DNA of 64,000 bases from Mesorhizobium comanense (GTDB taxonomy: Bacteria; Pseudomonadota; Alphaproteobacteria; Rhizobiales; Rhizobiaceae). The DNA is taken from NCBI RefSeq assembly GCF_005503535.1, contig NZ_SCNN01000010.1, forward strand, positions 184,702-248,701, written 5' to 3'. A model generated the notes under the pieces. The model ran no database searches and was not told where the DNA came from. It saw nothing but the letters and a program-made list of their open reading frames with translations. Made by a program: the position numbers and the translations under genes. Positions 1 to 8,764 of this stretch are shown here, one piece after another (positions within the stretch are counted from its first letter, which is position 1; each line of letters begins with the position of its first letter).

Positions 1-1
1 C

Positions 2-214
2 TCGCTGGTGCGCCGGATCATGCGGCTGATCCGGCCCGGCGCGAAAATCCGGGTCGTTGATGCCGCATCGCCGGGACCGGCGACGGAGCCTGTCGGCGAA
101 AAGCCCGCGAGCCCCTATATTGCGCGAAGCAGGGCCGATGGTCCGGATGATTCCGGATCATCGGCCCCCGGCGCCATGCGATCCGAAGATCACGTACATC
201 GCCACGCCGCGTAA
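2..214 (+). CDS. Possible 3' end of a gene cut by the left edge
   Basis: A reading frame enters at the left edge and stops at TAA 212-214, giving about 70 residues. The first 20 or so (SLVRRIMRLIRPGAKIRVVD) are basic and look like a real C-terminus. The rest is proline- and serine-rich and partly encodes a strong hairpin at 132-167, so the frame may only appear coding there. I do not recognise the family. It ends 29 bases before the first ABC transporter gene on the same strand. It could equally be non-coding leader sequence. Confidence 0.3.
   Translation, partial: SLVRRIMRLIRPGAKIRVVDAASPGPATEPVGEKPASPYIARSRADGPDDSGSSAPGAMRSEDHVHRHAA
132..167. repeat. Strong hairpin upstream of ABC exporter pair
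   Basis: Two 16-base arms (132-147 and 152-167) pair at 15 of 16 positions around a TGAT loop. No T-run follows, so it is not a classic intrinsic terminator on either strand. It may be an operator, an attenuator or an mRNA 3' end structure of the left-edge gene. Confidence 0.5.
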
Positions 215-243
215 GCGGAAAACAGATTTGACAGGCATGACCT

Positions 244-2130
244 ATGTTGTTGTTTAACTGGTTTGAAAGAAGGCTCGATCCGTTCCCCGCAGCGGAACCC
301 GTCGAGCCGCCCAAGACGCTGGTGGCCTTCTGCCTGCATTATACGCGTGGCGCCTGGCCCTATATCCTTGTCGACGCGGTGCTGGTGGCGGCCATCGCCA
401 TCGCGGAAGTCTGGATGTTCGGCTTCCTCGGCCACATCGTCGACTGGCTGTCGGCGGCGAACCGCGAAACCTTCCTGCAGACGGAGGGCTGGAAACTCGC
501 GGGCATGGCATTCATCGTGCTGTTCGCCTTACCGGGCACGGTGTGGCTGCATTCGCTGCTCAACCAGCAGACGCTGATGGGTAATTATCCCATGCGCATC
601 CGCTGGCAGGTGCATCGCTACCTGCTCAAGCAATCGATGAGCTTCTACCAGGATGAGTTTGCCGGCCGCATCGCCACCAAGCTGATGCAGACGGCGCTGG
701 CCGTGCGCGAATGCGTCATCAAGGTGCTCGACGTCCTGAACTACGTCATCGTCTATTTCCTCGGCATGCTGTTCATCGTCGGCTCGGCCGACTGGCGGCT
801 GGCGGCGCCGCTGGCTGTCTGGCTGGTCGGCTACATCCTGTTGCTGCGTTTTTTCATTCCCCGGCTGGGCAAGGTTGGCGAGGAGCAGGCCAATGCACGC
901 TCGGTCATGACCGGCCGCGTCGTCGACAGCTATTCCAACATCCAGACGGTCAAGCTGTTTTCGCATGCGCGCCGCGAGGCCACCTTCGCCAGGGAAGGGA
1001 TGGATGGCTTCCTGAGCACGGTCTACCGGTCGATGCGGCTGGTCACGGTGCTTTTCGGTACACTCTACATCCTGAACTCGCTGCTGCTGTTCTCGATCAC
1101 CGCCATCTCGCTGTGGCTTTGGATGGGGCAGGCGGTAACGATCGGCGCGGTCGCCGTGGTCATCGGCCTGGTGCTCAGAATGTGGGGCATGTCGCAATGG
1201 ATCATGTGGGAAATGTCGGCCCTGTTCGAGAACATAGGCACGGTGCATGACGGCATCGCCTCGATCTCGCTGCCGCGCCTCGTCGAGGACAGGCCGGATG
1301 CGCAGGAGATCGTCGTTTCCAGGGGTGAGATCCGCTTCGATGGTATCGGCTTCCACTATGGCAAGCAGAAAGGCGTCATCGAAAACCTGTCGCTGTCGGT
1401 GAAACCGGGCGAGAAGGTCGGCATTGTCGGCCGCTCGGGCGCCGGCAAGTCGACGCTGGTCAATCTGCTGCTGCGCTTCTACGACCTGGAAAGCGGCCGA
1501 ATCCTGATCGACGGCCAGGAGATCGCCGGTGTGAAGCAGGATTCGCTGCGCGCCCAGATCGGCATGGTCACGCAGGACACCTCGCTGCTGCATCGTTCGG
1601 TGCGTGAGAACATCCTCTACGGCCGGCCCGATGCTTCAGACGAGATGCTTGTCGAGGCGGCTCGGCGGGCCGAGGCGCTGGACTTCATCGGCGCGCTTTC
1701 TGACGGCAGCGGCCGCAAGGGGTTCGACGCCTATGTCGGTGATCGCGGCGTCAAACTGTCCGGCGGCCAGCGGCAACGCATCGCCATCGCTCGCGTTATG
1801 TTGAAGGATGCGCCGATACTTATCCTTGACGAGGCGACGTCGGCGCTGGATTCCGAGGCGGAAGCCGCCATTCAGGAGAACCTCTACAAGCTCATGCAGG
1901 GCAAGACCGTCATCGCCATCGCGCACCGGCTGTCGACGATCGCGGCGATGGACAGGCTCGTGGTGATGGACCAGGGCCGCATCATCGAGGAAGGGTCGCA
2001 CGAGCAACTGGTCGCCAAGGGCGGGCTCTACGCACAGCTCTGGCAGCGCCAGTCGGGCGGGTTCCTGCTGGAGGACATCCCGGCCGAAATCGCCAATGAC
2101 GCTATAGCAAAGGGGCAAGCCGCAGAATGA
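244..2130 (+). CDS. ABC exporter half-transporter (membrane domain fused to ATPase), first of a tandem pair
   Basis: 628 aa. The N-terminal half (about residues 25-330) holds six hydrophobic segments of an ABC type-1 exporter domain. The C-terminal half is a complete ATPase: Walker A GRSGAGKST (about 396-404), signature LSGGQRQR (about 505), Walker B ILILDEA (about 525) and switch histidine in AIAHRLST (about 558). This is the MsbA-like exporter layout; substrate cannot be read from sequence. The next gene, only 10 bases downstream, is a paralogue of nearly equal length, so the two probably form a heterodimer. Both ATPase sites look intact, unlike many heterodimeric exporters with one degenerate site. 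Start is ATG 244. Confidence 0.93.
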   Translation: MLLFNWFERRLDPFPAAEPVEPPKTLVAFCLHYTRGAWPYILVDAVLVAAIAIAEVWMFGFLGHIVDWLSAANRETFLQTEGWKLAGMAFIVLFALPGTVWLHSLLNQQTLMGNYPMRIRWQVHRYLLKQSMSFYQDEFAGRIATKLMQTALAVRECVIKVLDVLNYVIVYFLGMLFIVGSADWRLAAPLAVWLVGYILLLRFFIPRLGKVGEEQANARSVMTGRVVDSYSNIQTVKLFSHARREATFAREGMDGFLSTVYRSMRLVTVLFGTLYILNSLLLFSITAISLWLWMGQAVTIGAVAVVIGLVLRMWGMSQWIMWEMSALFENIGTVHDGIASISLPRLVEDRPDAQEIVVSRGEIRFDGIGFHYGKQKGVIENLSLSVKPGEKVGIVGRSGAGKSTLVNLLLRFYDLESGRILIDGQEIAGVKQDSLRAQIGMVTQDTSLLHRSVRENILYGRPDASDEMLVEAARRAEALDFIGALSDGSGRKGFDAYVGDRGVKLSGGQRQRIAIARVMLKDAPILILDEATSALDSEAEAAIQENLYKLMQGKTVIAIAHRLSTIAAMDRLVVMDQGRIIEEGSHEQLVAKGGLYAQLWQRQSGGFLLEDIPAEIANDAIAKGQAAE

Positions 2131-2140
2131 TGACCGCCGC

Positions 2141-4021
2141 ATGATGACAGCCGTCTATCGCTGGTTCGAGAACTGGGTCTACCCGTTCAGGGAGCCGGCG
2201 AATCTTCGGCCACCGGTAAGCGTGGGCGGCTTCATCTGGCACTATGTCGGCCAGGCGAAGTTCGCCTTCTTCGCCATGCTGGTCATCGGCGGTATCGCGC
2301 CGCTGGTCGAGGCCGGGCTGTTCTACTTCGTCGGGCGGCTGGTCGATATACTCGACCAGCTTCCCGAACGCAGCTGGCACGCGCTGTGGACCGCCGCCGG
2401 CCCCGAACTGGTGTTCATGGTCGCCGTGGTGCTGGTCATCCGCACGCTGGTGGTGGGCCTGTCGGCGCTGGTCGACGAGCAGACGATCACGCCGGGTTTC
2501 TACAATCTGGTGCGCTGGCAGGCGCACCGGCATGTCTCGCGCCAGTCCTACGCCTTCTTCCAGAACGATTTCGCCGGGCGCATCGCGACGAAAGTCTGGC
2601 AGGCAGGGCAGGCGACCGGCGACCTGATGGAGAGCTTCATCGAGGTCGTCTGGTTCATGATCGTCTACACGGTGACGACGCTGGCGCTGGTGGCGGGTCT
2701 CGACCTCAGGCTGGCGGTGCTGGTGGTGATCTGGATTACCGCCTTCGGCTGGCTGGCGAAACTCTACCTGCCGGCGATCCGCAAGCATGCCGAGGCGACG
2801 GCGGAGGCCGGCTCGATGATCAACGGCCGCATCGTCGATTCCTATTCCAATGTGCAGACACTGAAGCTTTTCACGGCCGATGGCGACGACCGCTATATCA
2901 GGAACGGCTTCGACATCTATCTCGACGCGCTGCGCCCGTTCACCCGCCGGCTGACCGGCGTGCGCATGGCGCTGACGACACTGTCGGGCATCATGATCAC
3001 CGCGATCGGCTGCTTTGCCGTCTATCTCTGGGTCGAGGGCTCGATCACGGTCGGCGCGGTCGCCTTCACCCTGTCGCTGGTGCTGCGGCTCAACATGCTG
3101 CTCGGCCGGCTGATGATGCAGCTCAACGGCATTCTGCGGAATCTCGGCGTGCTGGAAAACTCCAAGGCGCTGATCTCGCAGCCGCTCGGGCTCGTCGATG
3201 CGCCCGATGCGAAAGAACTGGTTGTCGCCGGCGGCCGCATCGACGTGAAGAACGTCGAATTCCACTATGGCAAAGGGTTCGGCGTGCTGAACGGCATCGA
3301 CCTTGTCGTCAAGCCGGGCGAGAAGGTCGGGCTCGTCGGCCCGTCGGGTGCGGGCAAGACGACGCTCGCCAATCTGATCCTGCGGCTCTACGATCTGGAA
3401 GGCGGGTCCATCACCATCGATGGCCAGAACGTTTCCGAGGTGACGCAGAATTCGCTGCGCGCCAATATCGGCGTGGTCAGCCAGGAAACCGCGCTGTTCC
3501 ATCGTTCGCTGCGCGACAACATCAAGCTTGGCATGCCCGATGCCACGGACGCGCAGGTGATCGCGGCGGCCAGAAGGGCCGAGGCGCATGAGTTCATCCT
3601 GGGCCTGCGCGACAACAGGGATCGCCAGGGTTACGAGGCCTTTGTCGGCGAGCGCGGCGTGAAATTGTCGGGCGGCCAGCGCCAGCGCGTGGCGATTGCC
3701 CGTGTGTTCCTGAAGGACGCGCCGATCCTGATCCTGGACGAGGCGACTTCGGCGCTCGATTCCGACATCGAGGCAGCGATCCAGGAGAATCTGGCGCGGC
3801 TCATGGAAAACAAGACGGTGATCGCCATCGCCCACCGCCTGTCGACGATCGCCGCCCTCGACCGGCTGGTGGTGCTCGATGGCGGCCGCATCGTCGAACA
3901 GGGTACGCATGATGAGCTGGTGGCGCTGGATGGGCTCTATGCGCGGCTGTGGAAGCGGCAGTCGGGCGGCTTCCTTTATCATGAGGAAAGCGCACTGGAA
4001 GAAACGCGGCCGGCTGAATAG
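2141..4021 (+). CDS. ABC exporter half-transporter, second of a tandem pair
   Basis: 626 aa with the same order as its upstream neighbour: membrane domain (six hydrophobic segments, about residues 30-330), then ATPase with Walker A GPSGAGKTT (about 400), signature LSGGQRQR (about 509), Walker B ILILDEA (about 529) and IAIAHRLS (about 562). Long stretches match the first protein, including YDLE, ATSALD and the C-terminal WKRQSGGF/WQRQSGGF motif, so the pair arose by duplication. Translation starts at ATG 2141 (a tandem ATGATG), 10 bases after the first gene, pointing to coupled expression. Substrate unknown; lipid, drug or peptide export are all possible. Confidence 0.93.
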   Translation: MMTAVYRWFENWVYPFREPANLRPPVSVGGFIWHYVGQAKFAFFAMLVIGGIAPLVEAGLFYFVGRLVDILDQLPERSWHALWTAAGPELVFMVAVVLVIRTLVVGLSALVDEQTITPGFYNLVRWQAHRHVSRQSYAFFQNDFAGRIATKVWQAGQATGDLMESFIEVVWFMIVYTVTTLALVAGLDLRLAVLVVIWITAFGWLAKLYLPAIRKHAEATAEAGSMINGRIVDSYSNVQTLKLFTADGDDRYIRNGFDIYLDALRPFTRRLTGVRMALTTLSGIMITAIGCFAVYLWVEGSITVGAVAFTLSLVLRLNMLLGRLMMQLNGILRNLGVLENSKALISQPLGLVDAPDAKELVVAGGRIDVKNVEFHYGKGFGVLNGIDLVVKPGEKVGLVGPSGAGKTTLANLILRLYDLEGGSITIDGQNVSEVTQNSLRANIGVVSQETALFHRSLRDNIKLGMPDATDAQVIAAARRAEAHEFILGLRDNRDRQGYEAFVGERGVKLSGGQRQRVAIARVFLKDAPILILDEATSALDSDIEAAIQENLARLMENKTVIAIAHRLSTIAALDRLVVLDGGRIVEQGTHDELVALDGLYARLWKRQSGGFLYHEESALEETRPAE

Positions 4022-4064
4022 ATTCAGGCCGATGCTGTTTTGATTGGAGACCTCGGGGCCAGCC

Positions 4065-4376
4065 ATGTCGGTGCGCATGCCGTCGAATTTTGGAAGAGCC
4101 AGCGCTCCCGAGAGCGGGCTCGACGTCCTTGGTCACGAAATCCTGGCCGAAAAGGCGGCGGCCCTTGGCCGTGCCGGCCAGAAGGTCGAGGAAACGCTGG
4201 CCCGGCTGCATGACAATGCCGACGATGCATCGCGCCCCCGCCTGCTCAAGGAGGCCGCCGCGGCCGTTCACGCCTATTTCATCCAGCGCGAACTCTGCGG
4301 CCTGCGAAAACACGATGCCGTCATCCGCGAATACAACATCCCCAGGGCGGTGCTGGTCAGGCTGGGCGCGGCTTAA
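4065..4376 (+). CDS. Small DUF6665-like protein
   Basis: 103 aa from ATG 4065; a TTG at 4044 would add seven residues but ATG is preferred. The sequence is helical and polar with GLDVLGHEILAEKAAALGRAGQKVEETLA in the N-terminal half and a conserved-looking end IPRAVLVRLGA. I recall this pattern as DUF6665, a small rhizobial family with no known function; that assignment is from memory and moderate in certainty. No signal peptide or membrane segment. It follows the ABC pair by 43 bases on the same strand and could be cotranscribed. Confidence 0.7.
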   Translation: MSVRMPSNFGRASAPESGLDVLGHEILAEKAAALGRAGQKVEETLARLHDNADDASRPRLLKEAAAAVHAYFIQRELCGLRKHDAVIREYNIPRAVLVRLGAA

Positions 4377-4379
4377 GGC

Positions 4380-4724
4380 TCACTCCAGCCATTTCGTGAT
4401 GAAGCTGCCGTTTTCGTGAATGTCGGTGGTTTCCAGCGGGCCGGGTCCGAGATTGGTGAATTTGTGCGGCGTGTCGGGCGGCACGATGACGATCTGGCCG
4501 GCGCCGGCCTCTATTTCCTGGTCGCCGACCGTAAACAGCCCGGTTCCCTGGCGGATGATGAAAATCTCCGCGTAGGGATGGGAGTGCAGCCGGGGGCCGC
4601 CGCCGACATCGGGCAGATAGTTGAAGATCAGGCAGGATTTGGCGCCGTAGGCGCCGCATTGCAGTTCGCCCTTCCAATGGTCGGAACGAACAGCCCATTC
4701 GTCGCGGTCGATGACATGCGCCAT
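4380..4724 (-). CDS. Single-domain cupin protein
   Basis: 114 aa. It has the cupin double-stranded beta-helix signature: motif 1 with the metal ligands in LHSHPYAEIFIIRQGTG (two His and a Glu, about residues 46-53) and motif 2 ending in PPDTPHKFTNLG (His about 88). Small stand-alone cupins act as metal-dependent isomerases, dioxygenases or sugar-binding sensors; the substrate is not inferable. It faces the preceding gene tail to tail with only 3 bases between the stops. The start at 4724 gives the full cupin length. Confidence 0.88.
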   Translation of the reverse strand: MAHVIDRDEWAVRSDHWKGELQCGAYGAKSCLIFNYLPDVGGGPRLHSHPYAEIFIIRQGTGLFTVGDQEIEAGAGQIVIVPPDTPHKFTNLGPGPLETTDIHENGSFITKWLE

Positions 4725-5038
4725 GAGGCCAAGAATAGATCACGCCGGCGTGTCGTGTCGAGGTAAAGAGGGGTCCCGGTTTTGCTGATATTTCCCGGTT
4801 GTTTAGCCGCCTTTGGCGGCCATTCGCCGTCTTGCCCCGCAATAGGGGATTTTGTCCCCGCGACAATCTGCCCTTGTGCCTTCACCCGTCTGGACAAAAA
4901 CGGGCTTCACGCATAAACCGAAGTCCAAATGCCGGAGGAATTCGCTAGCCTGTTTGCCATGCGCTGTCGGGTTGGCGTTATTGAGCGGGGAACAAGGCTC
5001 GGCCACCGGCGCGGAAGAGGCGAAAGGATCAGGCACCC
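4725..5038. other. Divergent intergenic region upstream of the bc1 operon
   Basis: 314 bases between the divergent cupin and petA starts. It should hold promoters for both. A short GGGGA/TCCCC pair lies near 4844-4858 (ATAGGGGATTTTGTCCCC), a small hairpin of unclear role. No convincing gene or consensus promoter was identified by eye. Confidence 0.4.
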
Positions 5039-5599
5039 GTGAGCGCAACCGACATCCACGATCCCAATCGTCGAGATTTTCTCTACGTCGCCACCGGCAT
5101 GGCCGCCGTGGTCGGCGCCGGCGCCGTCGCCTGGCCGTTCATCGACCAGATGCGCCCCGATGCCTCGACGCTCGCGCTCGCTTCGGTCGAGGTCGATGTT
5201 TCCTCGCTGCAGCCCGGCAGTTCGCTGATCGTCAAGTGGCGCGGCAAGCCGGTCGTGGTGCGCAACCGCACCGAGAAGGAAATGAAGGACGGCGAGGCGG
5301 TCAACCTCTCCGATCTCAAGGATCCGATCGCCCGCAACGCCAATCTGCCGTCGGACGCACCGGCGACCGACGCCAACCGCACCACGCCCGGCAAGGAAGC
5401 CTGGATGGTGATGGTCCAGGTCTGCACCCATCTGGGCTGCATCCCGCTTGGCCAGGAAGGTGATTTCGGCGGTTGGTTCTGCCCGTGCCACGGTTCGCAA
5501 TACGACACCGCCGGCCGCATCCGCAAAGGTCCGGCGCCCGAGAACATGGCGATCCCGGTATTCAAGTTCATGTCCGATACCAAGATCCTTATCGGTTGA
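5039..5599 (+). CDS. petA: Ubiquinol-cytochrome c reductase iron-sulfur (Rieske) subunit
   Basis: 186 aa, the usual alphaproteobacterial length. The N-terminus carries a twin-arginine motif RRDFLYVATG followed by a hydrophobic anchor (about 18-35), as expected for Tat-dependent Rieske export. The 2Fe-2S cluster ligands are in CTHLGC (about 128-133) and CPCHG (about 148-152). The protein moves electrons from ubiquinol to cytochrome c1 in the bc1 complex at the cytoplasmic membrane. The start is GTG 5039, preceded by a GAAAGGA ribosome binding site at about 5022-5028. First gene of petABC. Confidence 0.97.
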   Translation: MSATDIHDPNRRDFLYVATGMAAVVGAGAVAWPFIDQMRPDASTLALASVEVDVSSLQPGSSLIVKWRGKPVVVRNRTEKEMKDGEAVNLSDLKDPIARNANLPSDAPATDANRTTPGKEAWMVMVQVCTHLGCIPLGQEGDFGGWFCPCHGSQYDTAGRIRKGPAPENMAIPVFKFMSDTKILIG

Positions 5600-5616
5600 G
5601 GCAGGGGGATATTTCG

Positions 5617-6918
5617 ATGAGCGAGGGACACTCGACCTATACGCCCAAGACCGGTCTCGGACGCTGGTTCGACGCCCGCATGCCGCTGCCGCGGCTGGTG
5701 TATGATTCTTTCGTGGCCTATCCGGTGCCGCGCAACCTCAACTACATGTGGACGTTCGGCGGCATCCTGTCGATCATGCTGGTGGCGCAGATCCTGACCG
5801 GCATCGTGCTGGCCATGCACTACACGTCCGACACGAACCTTGCCTTCGGCTCGGTCGAGAAGATCATGCGCGACGTCAATTCCGGCTGGCTGCTGCGCTA
5901 CATGCACGCCAACGGCGCGTCGTTCTTCTTCGTCGCCGTCTATATCCACATCTTCCGCGGCCTCTATTACGGCTCCTACAAGGCGCCGCGCGAGTTGCTG
6001 TGGATCCTGGGCTGCATCATCTACCTGCTGATGATGGCGACCGGCTTCATGGGCTACGTGCTGCCGTGGGGCCAGATGAGCTTCTGGGGCGCCACCGTCA
6101 TCACCGGCTTCTTCAGTGCCATTCCGCTGGTCGGCGACTGGATCCAGCAGCTGCTGCTGGGTGGCTTCGCCGTCGATAATCCGACGCTGAACCGCTTCTT
6201 TGCGCTGCATTACCTGCTGCCGTTCATGATCGCCGGCGTCGTCGTGCTGCACATCTGGGCGCTGCATGTGGTCGGCCAGTCGAACCCGACCGGCATCGAG
6301 ATCAAGTCGAAGACCGACACCGTCGCCTTTACGCCCTACGCGACGATCAAGGACGCGTTCGGCATGATCGTGTTCCTGTTCTTCTTCGCCTATTTCGTCT
6401 TCTACCTGCCGAACTATCTCGGCCACCCGGACAACTACATCGTCGCCAATCCGCTGAAGACGCCGGCCCACATCGTTCCGGAATGGTACTTCCTGCCGTT
6501 CTACGCGATCCTGCGCGCCATCACCTTCAACATCGGGCCGATCAACTCCAAGCTCGGCGGCGTGCTGTGCATGTTCGGTGCCATCGCGATGCTGTTCCTG
6601 GTGCCGTGGCTCGACACCTCCAAGGTGCGCTCGGCCGTCTACCGGCCCTGGTACAAGCTGTTCTTCTGGCTGTTCGTGGCCGACGCCATCCTGCTCGGCT
6701 GGCTGGGCTCACAGCCGGCGGAAGGCAGCTATGTGTTCATGGCGCAGATGGCGACGCTGTTCTACTTCGCGTTCTTCCTGGTCATCATGCCCGTGCTCGG
6801 CCTCATCGAGACGCCGCGCAGGCTGCCGAACTCGATCACCGAGGCGGTGCTGGAGAAGAACAAGGGTGGCAGCGGGCATCCGGCGGGCGCCACGGCCGCA
6901 CCACAGACCAAGGGCTGA
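5617..6918 (+). CDS. petB: Cytochrome b subunit of the bc1 complex
   Basis: 433 aa from ATG 5617, with GGGGG 6 bases upstream. Eight hydrophobic segments. The haem-ligand histidine pairs lie in the second helix (HANGASFFF, HIFRGLYYG) and fourth helix (HYLLPFM, HIWALHVVG). The quinol-site PEWY motif is present (VPEWYFLPF). It is the quinol-oxidising and quinone-reducing membrane core of complex III. It starts 17 bases after petA and is followed 27 bases later by cytochrome c1. A longer frame extends back into petA but only the ATG with the ribosome binding site fits the family N-terminus. Confidence 0.97.
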   Translation: MSEGHSTYTPKTGLGRWFDARMPLPRLVYDSFVAYPVPRNLNYMWTFGGILSIMLVAQILTGIVLAMHYTSDTNLAFGSVEKIMRDVNSGWLLRYMHANGASFFFVAVYIHIFRGLYYGSYKAPRELLWILGCIIYLLMMATGFMGYVLPWGQMSFWGATVITGFFSAIPLVGDWIQQLLLGGFAVDNPTLNRFFALHYLLPFMIAGVVVLHIWALHVVGQSNPTGIEIKSKTDTVAFTPYATIKDAFGMIVFLFFFAYFVFYLPNYLGHPDNYIVANPLKTPAHIVPEWYFLPFYAILRAITFNIGPINSKLGGVLCMFGAIAMLFLVPWLDTSKVRSAVYRPWYKLFFWLFVADAILLGWLGSQPAEGSYVFMAQMATLFYFAFFLVIMPVLGLIETPRRLPNSITEAVLEKNKGGSGHPAGATAAPQTKG

Positions 6919-6945
6919 GCGGTAGAGAATCTAAGGGGATTTGGC

Positions 6946-7803
6946 ATGAAAAAGATTCTCACCTCGCTCGCGCTGATCGGCCTTGTGGCCGCCGGCACGG
7001 CAGCGTTCGCGGCCGAAGAGGCGCACAATGCGGCGGCGCCGACGCACTTCCCGATCAACGAGCCGAAGGAAATGAGCTGGAGCTTCACCGGCCCGTTCGG
7101 CACCTATGACAAGGCGCAGCTGCAGCGCGGCCTCAAGGTCTACAAGGAAGTCTGCTCGGCCTGCCATTCGATGAACCTGGTGGCATTCCGCACGCTTTCG
7201 GACCTCGGCTACAACGACGCTCAGGTCAAGACGCTGGCTGCCGGATACACCATCCATGACGGCCCCAACGATGCCGGCGACATGTTCGACCGTCCCGGCA
7301 AGCCGTCGGACCATTTCCCGCCGCCGTTCGCCAACGAGGAAGCCGCCGCTGCCTCGAACGGGGGTGCTGCTCCGCCCGACATGTCGCTGCTGGCCAAGGC
7401 ACGCGGCGTGGAACGCGGCTTCCCGCAGTTCGTTTTCGACATCTTCACCCAGTACGATGCCGGCGGCCCGGACTATATCCATTCGCTGCTGACCGGCTAC
7501 GACCAGACGCCGCCGGCCGGCATGGTCATCCCGGAAGGCACGCATTACAACCCGTACTTCATGTCGGGCGTGTCGCTGAAGATGCCCAAGCCGCTCTCCG
7601 ACGGCCAGGTGACCTACGATGACGGTTCACCGCAGACGGTCGACCAGTATTCCCGTGACGTTTCGGCCTTCCTGATGTGGGCGGCCGAGCCGCACATGGA
7701 AGACCGCAAGAAGACCGGCTTCCGCGTTCTGGTATTCCTGCTCCTGTTCGGCGCGCTGGTCTACATGACCAAGCGCAAGGTCTGGGAAGGCGTCGCTCAC
7801 TAA
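6946..7803 (+). CDS. petC: Cytochrome c1 precursor
   Basis: 285 aa. A cleavable signal peptide (MKKILTSLALIGLVAAG, cleavage likely after AAFA) precedes the mature protein. The haem attachment site is CSACH at about residues 70-74. The axial methionine probably sits in VSLKMPKPLSDG. A single C-terminal transmembrane helix (VLVFLLLFGALVYM) anchors it in the membrane. It passes electrons from the Rieske subunit to a soluble or membrane cytochrome c. Last gene of the operon, ending just before an intrinsic terminator. Unlike many relatives, where cytochrome b and c1 are encoded as one fused fbcH polyprotein, they are separate here. Confidence 0.97.
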   Translation: MKKILTSLALIGLVAAGTAAFAAEEAHNAAAPTHFPINEPKEMSWSFTGPFGTYDKAQLQRGLKVYKEVCSACHSMNLVAFRTLSDLGYNDAQVKTLAAGYTIHDGPNDAGDMFDRPGKPSDHFPPPFANEEAAAASNGGAAPPDMSLLAKARGVERGFPQFVFDIFTQYDAGGPDYIHSLLTGYDQTPPAGMVIPEGTHYNPYFMSGVSLKMPKPLSDGQVTYDDGSPQTVDQYSRDVSAFLMWAAEPHMEDRKKTGFRVLVFLLLFGALVYMTKRKVWEGVAH

Positions 7804-7832
7804 GCTGAGTGTCGACACCCGCGGGTGGAAAC

Positions 7833-7862
7833 AAAAAGGGCGCCTCTCGGTGCCCTTTTTCA
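7833..7862 (+). terminator. Intrinsic terminator of petABC
   Basis: A nine-base stem AAAAAGGGC / GCCCTTTTT closes around GCCTCTCGGT and is followed by a T-rich tract. It lies 30 bases after the petC stop. The A/T ends of the stem make it able to act in both directions. Confidence 0.85.
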
Positions 7863-7940
7863 TTTTCAGGCGGTGGCGGTGTCACATGGCCGTCACCGCA
7901 TCTGGCGATCCTGCATCATTCCCAACCAAGGATTGCGCCC

Positions 7941-8636
7941 ATGAAGAAATACGCATCGCTGGCGGCCGGTCTGCTGCTGCTGGTCGTCGGCTCGGCGGCC
8001 CAGGCCGAAGACGCAAAGCCCTTCGTCACCAACAAGGACATCGACCTGACGATGATCCTGCCGCCGCCGCCGGCCAACGATTCGGCCCAGACCAAGGCCG
8101 AACTCGGCGAAGTGCTGACCCTGCAGGTGACGCGCACGCCCGAGATGGTGGCCAGTGCCGTTGCCGACGCCGAAGAGAATGTCTGGCGTTTCGCCGACGT
8201 GATGGGACCGAACTTCACCAAGGACAAGCTGCCGAAGTTCTCGGCCTTCTTCGACCGCGTGGTGGAAACCGAAGGCGCCGTCGTCGACCCGGCCAAGGAT
8301 GTCTGGAAGCGCCCGCGTCCGCACCAGCTCAGCGATCTCGTCAAGCCCGCGGTCAAGCTGTCGAGCTCCGGCTCCTGGCCGTCCGGCCACGCTACTGTCG
8401 GTACCATGATGGGCATCATCCTGGCCGACATGGTTCCCGAAAAGCGCGCCGAGATCATGGCCCGCGCGGCTGCCTATGCCCACAACCGGGTCGTCGGCGG
8501 CATCCACTATCCGTCCGATGTCGAGATGGGCAAGATTTCCGGCAGCGTCATCGCCGCGGTGCTGCTCAACCGGGACGATTTCAAGGCCGAGTATGAGGTG
8601 GCCAAGGCGGAACTCAGGGCCGACCTCGGCATGTAG
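7941..8636 (+). CDS. Secreted PAP2-family (class A nonspecific) acid phosphatase
   Basis: 231 aa from ATG 7941. Signal peptide MKKYASLAAGLLLLVVGSAAQA. The three phosphatase motifs of the PAP2 superfamily are present: KRPRP (about 126-130), SGSWPSGHAT (about 145-154, catalytic His) and NRVVGGIHYPSDVEMG (about 182-197, nucleophile His and Asp). These resemble PhoN/PhoC class A enzymes, which release phosphate from organic monoesters in the periplasm. It stands alone between two terminators, so it is its own transcription unit. A longer frame back to 7809 would hide the signal peptide and is rejected. Confidence 0.93.
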   Translation: MKKYASLAAGLLLLVVGSAAQAEDAKPFVTNKDIDLTMILPPPPANDSAQTKAELGEVLTLQVTRTPEMVASAVADAEENVWRFADVMGPNFTKDKLPKFSAFFDRVVETEGAVVDPAKDVWKRPRPHQLSDLVKPAVKLSSSGSWPSGHATVGTMMGIILADMVPEKRAEIMARAAAYAHNRVVGGIHYPSDVEMGKISGSVIAAVLLNRDDFKAEYEVAKAELRADLGM

Positions 8637-8662
8637 GCCTTCGCCGCATCCCTGCCGCCAGG

Positions 8663-8685
8663 AGGGCGCCGGATGGCGCCCTTTT
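8663..8685 (+). terminator. Intrinsic terminator of the acid phosphatase gene
   Basis: Perfect eight-base stem AGGGCGCC / GGCGCCCT with GGAT loop, followed by TTTT, about 26 bases after the phosphatase stop. Confidence 0.85.
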
Positions 8686-8764
8686 GCGTTCCCGCATCCG
8701 ATGCCGCGCTTTATGGTACGACTGAAGTTCCCAATTGGGCAGGAAACGCTTGGAAGGGGCGGCC

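Noticed and set aside
2102..4078. Long minus-strand open frame opposite the second ABC exporter
   Set aside because: Mirror of a high-GC coding gene; composition is His/Arg/Asp/Gln-rich and has no family motif.
4929..5042. 37-codon frame ending in the petA start (GTGA overlap)
   Set aside because: No ribosome binding site before its ATG and an arginine-rich sequence typical of non-coding frames; overlap with the GTG start can arise by chance.
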